NCBI GenBank assembly: GCA_013339765.2
Contig: JABSTR010000956.1
Coordinates: 372,001-436,000 of the forward strand
Source: Haemaphysalis longicornis
Lineage: Eukaryota > Arthropoda > Arachnida > Ixodida > Ixodidae
Direction: 5' to 3'
Length of the DNA stretch: 64,000 nucleotides
Positions 57,593 through 64,000 of the stretch are shown one piece after another. The translations under genes were made by a program, and so were the position numbers. The notes under the pieces are model-generated. The model searched no databases. It had not been told where the DNA came from and saw only the letters and a program-made list of their open reading frames with translations. Numbering within the stretch: position 1 is the first letter of the stretch; every line of letters starts with the position of its first letter.

Positions 57593-57828
57593 AAAATCAC
57601 ACATCTCCACGCCGTGAACGATGCCGAGGGTGCGAAGCACTGGGACGCAAGTTGTGTATTGCCTGTGTGATGAGCGTCATCGTCCCTGAGTGCTGATGTA
57701 CTATGAGCTTTAAATAATTTTGAGGTGCAGTAAATTCACTGTAAATGACAAGCGCAACACGATAGACAATTCATATCCCAGTACTTCGCACCCTCGGCAT
57801 CGTTCACGGCGCGGAGATGTGTGATTTT
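57593..57828. mobile_element. 236-bp hairpin element with 51-bp terminal inverted repeats
   Basis: The arms 57593-57643 and 57778-57828 (starting AAAATCACACATCTCC) are inverted copies with 2 mismatches. The 134-bp interior is non-coding and AT-rich. It sits exactly at the A-rich tail of the LINE fragment. No clear TSD beyond A/T bases, so it may be a fold-back MITE that targeted the tail. Confidence 0.8.
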
Positions 57829-58680
57829 ATTGGCCCGAATTGGGCTGAATTGACACGAATTATCGCGCATTAAATGCAATAATAAATGCACAAACGTGTG
57901 TGCAGTGTGTATATACAGTGTTTTATTGACGATATACTTGGAACGTGGTGACGAGTTCCGGGATGCGATTCCCCTTCACCATCACGGCCTAGTGATCGGT
58001 GAACTGCAGAGATAGTGTTCTTCCAGCGGGGCTAGATTACAGTTGGCAAAGACGAGGTCTATGCACGTTCCCCTGATGCATTGCGCTCGTCGCTACGTAA
58101 GGTGAGCGGACTTCGCGGAATGCGCTTATATACGCATTGCACCGCAGCGCCCTCTCGTGTAGCTCACTGGAGCCTCCACTCGGCGCGTTACTGTAGTTTA
58201 GCAACTGTATTGGAATGCGCTTAACGCATTTGCTCTTTAGCTCACTGTACCGTAGTTTCAACTGTGATTGCAACGGCTTTTTTCCGCGATATCGTTGAAA
58301 GTTTGTGGTTTTTGCTGTGTTTTTGCTGTTTTTACCCTTTGAAATTCGCGGTCTTTGCTACTGCAGTTTGCTGCGCTCTCCCCAGATGGCGCGCGGATGG
58401 TACTGCAGTGCGCGCCGCTCTAGATAGACGGCTTGCAATGCTGTGCGCACGGAGAACGCTGGATGACGGCACGGACATTGCGAGGTCCTAAAGTGCTTCG
58501 CACTTAATGAAACCCCCGAGAGACAAACACAGATCCTCCTCAATCAGTAGTTATGAATTTCGAAAACTTTTATGATCTCGTAAAGATCGCATCTTCGCTG
58601 CGGGGTCAGGGTTCTTTACCTAAACCTACTCATGTTCCCAAGTTCCCTGCCTAAACTTGCCTTCGTCCACATTGTGTCCT
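57829..58680 (+). other. Upstream region of the SKP1-like gene; probable intron or leader
   Basis: No repeat family recognised and no ORF with a known motif. The final bases form a polypyrimidine-AG acceptor (see next entry), so at least its 3' part is likely intronic. Confidence 0.35.
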
Positions 58681-58685
58681 TTCAG
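58672..58685 (+). promoter_or_regulatory. Probable 3' splice site (5' UTR intron)
   Basis: TTGTGTCCTTTCAG ends in AG at 58684-58685 with a pyrimidine-rich run before it. GCGAC-ATG follows, so the start codon would lie in the second exon. A 5' UTR intron would show that the gene is not a simple processed retrocopy. Confidence 0.5.
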
Positions 58686-58690
58686 GCGAC

Positions 58691-59236
58691 ATGCCGAACA
58701 TCAAGCTACAGAGCTTGGACGGTGCCGTCTTCGACGTGGACGTCGAAGTGGCCAGAGCGTCGGAGACCATAAATACGCTGCTCGACGTGCTAGGCGTCGT
58801 CGAGGGAGAAACGATACCGGTGCCTAAGGTGGAGTCCTCCATCTTGGAGAAGGTCCTCGAATGGGCCACGCACCACCGGGACGACCCACCTCGGCTCGAG
58901 GGGGAAAAGGAAGATTTGCGCACCGACAACATCCCCGAGTGGGACACCAACTTCCTCGCTGAGTTCGACCAGAGCACGCTGTTCGAGCTTTTGCAGGCGG
59001 CCGTGTACATGGACATGAGGGGCCTGATTGACGTCACCGCCAAGACGGTCGCCAACATGATCAAGGGTAAGACTGCTGAGGAGATCCGCAAGCGGTTCAA
59101 CATTAAGAACGACTTCGTCAGCGCCAAGGAAGAACCGGAGGAGGTGCTGAAGGAGGCGGCCGAGGGGCGCTGCACTCGTAGTAAGAAGAGAGGGCTTGCA
59201 GAAGACGACAAGTGCCCACTCCAGAAGAACCGGTAA
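58691..59236 (+). CDS. SKP1-like SCF ubiquitin ligase adaptor
   Basis: SKP1 links F-box proteins to cullin-1 in SCF E3 ubiquitin ligases in cytosol and nucleus. The 181-codon frame starts MPNIKLQSLDGAVFDVDVEV, as SKP1 proteins do, and has the BTB/POZ fold to about residue 65 (LEWATHHRDDPP at 56-67). IPEWD at 81-85 and DQSTLFELLQAAVYMDMRGL at 93-112 follow, then the dimerisation/F-box-binding helices DVTAKTVANMIKGKTAEEIR to NIKNDF at 142. The acidic loop near residue 38 is shortened. After DF the tail departs from the family: instead of about 20 acidic residues ending in the conserved WCEEK, there are 39 residues (EEPEEVLKEAAEGRC, then a basic RSKKRG) with no Trp. The frame is intact and intronless within the CDS. 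The family is certain; whether it is the main SKP1 or a lineage-specific paralogue is inference, and the altered tail favours a paralogue. Confidence 0.92.
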   Translation: MPNIKLQSLDGAVFDVDVEVARASETINTLLDVLGVVEGETIPVPKVESSILEKVLEWATHHRDDPPRLEGEKEDLRTDNIPEWDTNFLAEFDQSTLFELLQAAVYMDMRGLIDVTAKTVANMIKGKTAEEIRKRFNIKNDFVSAKEEPEEVLKEAAEGRCTRSKKRGLAEDDKCPLQKNR

Positions 59237-59940
59237 AGAAAAAGAAGAAGAAATGAGCCACGCGGTCAAATCAGTCGGTGTATCCGGGACCTGCCCTGAG
59301 GGCGACGTTTGCAATGTCCCGGAAAAGACGAGTCAGCGCTAACTGAGGACGGAATGTTGAAGAAGTAATGATCCCCACCATAAAATTTGTCACAGGGAAA
59401 GGTTTTGCCAAAATTCGACGTGCGATCCTGTACAACGTTTACGTTTTAATGCCAAATTGAAGGGCTCCCAAAATAGATTTGTCATGGTGCTTCAACATGT
59501 CAAAATCCTTTAGAACATGGTCTATAAGCGCGCCTAGTCTTTTGGTTACGCGGCTTAGCCGAAACTGAGCCAATATCCGAGCCAAAGGTTAATTCTTACG
59601 CAAACCAAGGTAAATAAACTGGCTAAATTTTTAAAATTTTTCAGCGTCCGTGAAAGTCCGGGCACTGTTTGTGGGCTCACGTAACGTCACAGAAGAAATG
59701 CCACCGCCGTTGGCCGCCCTGTTTCGGCTGCAGCTGTAAATGCAGTTGGTAGCACCATTAACGCAGTTCGCAACAAGCTCACAGAAACTGAAAAAAAATC
59801 GTATGATAAAACGAGCTATTAACGGAGTACGCTTGAGTGCTAGCCAACCGATGTCAAATTACTCATCACTTTGTTCCTCTCCCGCCACTTCGCCAAGAAA
59901 AGGAGCACTTCGCACAGTACCCACCTGAATGCCAGGCAGA
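59237..59940 (+). other. 3' flank of the SKP1-like gene; no other gene seen
   Basis: Right after the stop, GTAAAGAAAAAGAAGAAGAAATGA would encode a Lys run and stop in another frame. An AATAAA lies at 59611-59616 (GGTAAATAAACTGG), a possible polyadenylation signal. No further gene is supported. Confidence 0.35.
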
Positions 59941-59944
59941 CACG

Positions 59945-60094
59945 AGTTAGAGTTAGAGCCGTGGAGCCGTAGAGAGTTAGAGCCGTGGAGAGTTAGCCGT
60001 GGAGCCGCGGAGAGTTAGAGCCGTGGAGTTAGAGCCGTGGAGTTAAAGCCATCGGCTTCCTGCGGCAGCCGATGGCTCCACGGCTCTAACTCCG
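59945..60094. repeat. GTTAGAGCCGTGGA minisatellite ending in a hairpin
   Basis: About seven degenerate units of GTTAGAGCCGTGGA run to 60052. The last unit plus AAGCCATCGGCT folds onto AGCCGATGGC-TCCACGGCTCTAACTCC (60067-60093), with a 9-base loop near 60058-60066. Confidence 0.9.
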
Positions 60095-60235
60095 TTTTTC
60101 CGCCAAAATCATTGACGCGAGCGCCACCTTTCAATGCCTTCTCATGAAAAAAGAAAGTAACAAAAGTAAAAAAGCGCAAGTCGCCGTACCACGCAGCAAT
60201 ATGCCGTAGGGCTCCCTTCCGAATAAACAGCTAAA

Positions 60236-60620
60236 CTGGGATGTAACGAACCTCTATGTAACGAATTCCTGGATTTAACGGTTTTTTTACTACCCCATTG
60301 CACCCCCATTGAAGAGCATGTCTTTGCGACCTGTATGTAACGAAGGTGTTTCGATAGTTAACCTTGATGTAACGAATTCGCTACGTTGGTGAGTTATTGT
60401 TTTTGCCATTTTACTGAAGAATAGGCTGGAAAAGTGTACTAATTTAGCGAATTTCGACCGCACCCCAAACTACTGTGCGTTTCCACGTGTGAGTGCAGTG
60501 TCGATTAGGCGCTAGGCCTGCCTGTCGGCGTGTAGTTGCACGTCGCCGCGGCTACCTGTAGTGTCGGTTCTGCTGCCAGAGAAGGAAAATTTGTTTTATC
60601 CAGACAAACTCGCAATTTTA
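60236..60620 (+). repeat. Dispersed repeat shared with 45225-45510 (opposite strand)
   Basis: Shares in order GATGTAACGAACCTCTATGT, AATTCCTGGATTTAACGG, TTGTTTTTGCCATTTTACT and CTACCTGTAGTGTCGGTTCT with the reverse complement of 45225-45510. The clustered TGTAACGAA words suggest subterminal transposase-binding repeats. No ORF. Confidence 0.7.
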
Positions 60621-61205
60621 AATGCCGTCTCCGCCTCCGAGAAAGAACGCCGTCGCCCCCCCCCCCCCCCCCCCCCCTCAAATTTTCCCACCTAGCAATC
60701 TCTCAACAATTTCGAGTGCGTAAAAGAGCCCCAAGTCCGCAAAAGGCGCCCATAAGTTTGGTAGTGTAAACTTGTTAAGTGCAAAGGCAAAACGGTACTT
60801 GAGTTACGTTGGTGCATACGGTTGTAAGTGACCTTGCTCCTTTGGAATGCCATGTAGTGATTAATGGTGAATTCCATTGAGACAACAAGAGCAGTGGCGT
60901 CGTGCAGTGAGGAGTAGGGGACGGAACACTTGGGAGCACGCGGGAGCAGTGCCCCTGCACCTGCCATTGGAATGCGGCACGCACCGGGAGAGCAGGTGGG
61001 AGAGGAAAAAACGACGAGGAGAGAAAACGGTCCCGACCCGACTGTCGTGGCTTGTGCCGCTGAGATGGGCATGCACGATAGCACTTATCAGGTTAAATAA
61101 GGGCGATCCGGCCACATTACTTGTAGTTATTAGAAGCAATATGAGGCCCGTCTGCAAGTTCGGCGAGTGAGGAACAGGCGGTATCACTACGAGGGCCTCT
61201 CCAAT
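60621..61205. other. No recognised gene; poly-C tract
   Basis: About 20 C at 60657-60676. Minus-strand frames at 60692-61220 have no known motif. Confidence 0.35.
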
Positions 61206-61209
61206 ACGA

Positions 61210-61752
61210 AAAAAATTCACCCCACCTCCCCGAAGGGAATCGTGAGGAAATGCGAAGGCATTTCTTTTGCGCCAGAGTGCGCGGAATTTATAATTAATGA
61301 GGAGACGGTGATTTGTAGCGTAACCATTTATTTAACACCTGTTTGTGTTGTCGTTGTACTTGACGGCCACGATCATTGCCTTGTGGTCGGTAAAGTGCAC
61401 AGTCAAAGGGTCTTTGAGAAGCATGCGGGCGTGGGAGAGTGGGGCGAGCGTCGAGAGGAGAAGCACCGAAGCACCGCGCCTACCCTCGCCTACACTCTCG
61501 CACACACGCGGGAGCTCCGGCGAGCTCCCGCGATGCGAGCGCCCTCACACGCCTGAGCGCGCTCCTCCTCTCCACTCACTAGCCGCTGATCTGCCCGCAC
61601 CACCTGCTCCGGTTGCTAGGGGAGAGGAGGAAAGCGCGCGCTCGCAGCTGTTGGTATGGGAGAGGGGGTGAGAGCGGAGAGATAACATCTGCGGGCGCGT
61701 GGACGCCGCACGGCGCCTGACATGGCTCGACTAAGAAATGCATTCGCATTTA
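61210..61752. mobile_element. Short repeat element, related ends (family member 2)
   Basis: Starts AAAAAATTCACCCCACCTCCCCGAAGGGAA-type sequence then AAATGCGAAGGCATTTCTTT; ends AGAAATGCATTCGCATTTAAA. The end words are inverted near-copies (about 15 of 18). Non-coding, with GA-rich interior. It abuts the next element. Confidence 0.65.
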
Positions 61753-62144
61753 AAATTACGCTCACCCCCCCTCGCGGGAACCCTGGTGTGATGCGACGCT
61801 GACGGGGGTTCAAGTGCAAGCGGAGAGCAACCGTCGACCGAAAGGCCGCCGGAGAGCGGCACACCGGTTATATGCGCAGCGCGCCCGAAGGAGAGGAGAC
61901 CGCGGGGAGAGAGAGTGCCGCGGCTACGACGCAACACAATCCACTTTAATCCAATCCAATCCATATCCAAATCCAAGCCAAGCCAATCCAATCCAATCCA
62001 ATGCCCATCGCGAGAGAGTGTTCGCTGTCGGAGTGGAGAGGGGGAGAGTGGCTGCGGAAAACAACGGACGCACGCGGACAACAATGGACTCACGCAGGAT
62101 GGACAGGGCCGCCGACAAGAGATGCTCTGAGCGTCGCATCTAAA
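61753..62144. mobile_element. Short repeat element (family member 3, same subfamily as 44572-44908)
   Basis: Starts AAATTACGCTCACCCCCC then GCGGGAACCCTGGTGTGATGCGACGCT; ends GAGCGTCGCATCTAAA, so the ends GATGCGACGCT and AGCGTCGCATC are perfect inverted repeats. The (TCCAA)n-like core (61935-62000) and GCGAGAGAGTGTTCGCT match 44740-44770. Confidence 0.75.
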
Positions 62145-62189
62145 AAGAAGTGACAGCCAGCCGTATTGAGAGGTTGTATTTTGAACCTA

Positions 62190-62357
62190 TGCGCAATTTC
62201 TCGGGGTGGAGTAGAGGTTAAAATTTCGGCTACTTGTTCTAGCAGTCGCTGGTTCGAATCTCCCCGGCGCCGCTCGTTTTTTTAAAGACGATAGTCTTTC
62301 TTGGGCTACTTAAACCCCGAAATTTTGTTCTGTCTGTGTGTCTGTCTGTCTGTACTG
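62190..62357 (+). mobile_element. tRNA-derived SINE with (TCTG)n tail
   Basis: GGGGTGGAGTAGAGGTTA (62203-62220) is an A-box-like word and GGTTCGAATCTCC (62251-62263) a B box, at the spacing of a tRNA gene. A body with GATAGTCTTTCTTGGGCTAC and ACCCCGAAATTTTG follows, and a TCTG tetranucleotide tail (62328-62354). It would be transcribed by RNA polymerase III if intact. It does not fold into a proper tRNA. Confidence 0.6.
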
Positions 62358-63335
62358 GATTCAGCCACCCGGCCAAAGTAAAATGCTTACTGCGCATTAG
62401 TCTTATATACTCACAGCCAAATGCAAACGTCTAAGCCCGGTTTATACGTTCATACTTGTCAAATTTGTTGAACAAGCACCAGACATATTACAAATATAAG
62501 ACAGGAAATTAGTACTCGAGGGACATTTACAGTGTTCCTTTATTAAAAAATTTCTGGATGCTTGGTTTTTCGATAGCAAATGATATTATACATCTACTCC
62601 AGAAAACCCGCCGCCTCCTGGCGGCATATTAGAAATAACGCGGCAACACCAAAGAAAGGTTCCACTACCTAGGTTTCACGTTCTGCTTGGAACGCACGTG
62701 GAGCACGGCAACGCGATTGTATAAACCTTGAAGTCGGCCGCCTCAATTCACGCGCGTCTCCGCCGTACTGCAGCGCTGGCATCGAGGAACCCCGCCTGTA
62801 GCAGTGGAACGCGGTAAATTCAAATCGCCTGAGCAAACCTTTAGTGTGTTTACCTTGGGATGAGCGCGACGGAACAGAAACAGCATGAGAGGTCAGCGAA
62901 AAAGCAAAGGTGCGCATTCCCTTGGCACACGTCTACAAAGAATATCGTCTTTTGACGACATTTGCAACGAAAGGAGCAGATATGCGGATTTTTTCCTCTT
63001 TTGCCTCTAGCGTTTTTGAGAACCGATAACGAATATTTCAGTAGAAGAAACACTCCAGCCCTCCGCAGAATCTTTAAATGACGTACAACCAAAATGGGAA
63101 GCTCCTTCACTGGGTCTGTTTACAGAACGGCACCGTTGATTTTGGGCATGGAGGTCACTGAGAGCAACGCAGTAGCAACGCGGCGGCGTGAGCCGTGTCG
63201 TGGCTCTATATAGCTCAGCCCGAGGAACATACCGCGTCCTGCCGCGGGAGATTCCTCGCCGCGCGAACTTCGTCGTGAAATTTCGCTCCACGTATTCCGG
63301 CCTTAAAGCATCCCTGCAATCTCTTCACAAAAAAA
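62358..63335. other. No recognised feature
   Basis: No gene or repeat boundary that I can support; short minus-strand frames only. Confidence 0.4.
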
Positions 63336-63337
63336 CA

Positions 63338-64000
63338 TTTGTAAGCATGTGGAGGGCCGCGCACACCCGCCCACACACGAACACCACACAACACAGCCAG
63401 CACGCGCACACACCCACACACACACACACACAACACACACCACACCGCACACACGGGCAAGCACGCACACCACACACCACACGCACACATCCAGCGACAC
63501 AACAACACACCGAAACGCCCGCACACACGCACACACACACAGCCAACACACACCCACACACGACAACACGGACACCACACCACACAACACACACACAACG
63601 CACACAAACAACACGCGCACACGCACGCGCGGCACTCAACACAACACACACGCCACACAGCACACACCCGCGCACGCGCTCACCACACACACCCACAAAA
63701 CACGGCACACCGCGCACCACACGCAAACGCCGCGCACACAACACAACGCGCGCGCACGCACAGCAAGTACACAGCACACACACACAGACCACACAGGAAA
63801 CACACACACACACACACACACACGCGCGACACCACACACCACCAAGGACACACCACGCCCGCGGCGCACAAAGCACACACACACACGCGACACACAACAC
63901 ACGCGCTCACACACACAACACACACACACGCACACGCGCACGCGCACCACACACGCGCGCGCGCACACCGCACACACACACACAACACAAACACGCACAC
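63338..64000. repeat. Long CA-rich degenerate microsatellite
   Basis: About 660 bp of CACA interrupted by CG, CC and AA steps, running off the window. Long minus-strand frames (Cys/Val-rich, up to 191 codons) are artefacts of the repeat. Confidence 0.95.

Noticed and set aside
58651..59314. Antisense open frames of 174-186 codons
   Set aside because: They overlap the SKP1-like gene, whose sense frame has clear family motifs. The antisense frames have none.
62203..62275. Functional tRNA gene
   Set aside because: Same reason: only promoter boxes are conserved, and it is followed by a SINE body and (TCTG)n tail.
63215..64000. Long minus-strand Cys/Val-rich open frames (up to 191 codons)
   Set aside because: They arise from the CA-rich repeat; the composition is wholly set by the microsatellite.

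Overview
The window looks like intergenic, repeat-dense nuclear DNA from an arthropod. A hard tick (Ixodidae) is my best guess. This is inferred from the mix of APE-type LINEs, tRNA-headed SINEs, TTAA-targeting MITEs and long stretches of low-complexity DNA, not from a marker gene. I see no bacterial operons, no CRISPR array and no complete functional tRNA or rRNA. The only convincing host protein gene is a SKP1-like gene at 58691-59236 (+). It has a probable 3' splice site 5 bases upstream of its ATG and an unusual C-terminal tail.

Layout: 1-4.9 kb holds small repeats, the 3' end of a LINE with an (AAT)n tail, and a GC-rich block with a splice-donor-like site. 4.9-7.9 kb is a decayed copy (B) of an I-clade-like LINE. 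9.4-13.5 kb is a second LINE type (CR1/L2-like) whose endonuclease is split by a 792-bp TTAA-flanked MITE; a third LINE fragment follows. 15.95-18.2 kb is a minus-strand copy (C) of the I-clade-like LINE. 19.5-20.1 kb has a duplicated tRNA-type SINE and a frameshifted PIF/Harbinger transposase remnant. 22468-28012 is the full-length copy (A) of the I-clade-like LINE, bounded by a 14-bp target-site duplication.

29.2-43 kb is a mosaic: a large fold-back repeat, three LINE ORF2 fragments, a Ty3/Gypsy integrase with the start of an LTR, a 276-bp MITE, and a tandem duplication. It is bracketed by matching 69-bp inverted ends at 29245 and 42943. 46.4-53 kb carries a ~1.9-kb unit present as two long copies and one partial copy. 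One copy is interrupted by a compact, probably non-autonomous Bel/Pao-like LTR element (47352-49287, minus strand) with 200-bp LTRs and a 5-bp TSD; the other copy preserves the empty site. 53.5-57.8 kb has two truncated CR1-like tails, GTGAGTGCGAG-type arrays and a hairpin element. 59.9-62.4 kb has a minisatellite hairpin, repeat families shared with 44.6-45.5 kb, and a SINE. 63.3-64 kb is CA-rich repeat.

Most reading frames here belong to transposable elements in successive stages of decay. The clearest stories are nested insertions in which the pre-insertion sequence can be read directly. Many small frameshifts in the otherwise young LINE copy A could be real mutations or assembly indels; the sequence alone cannot tell.
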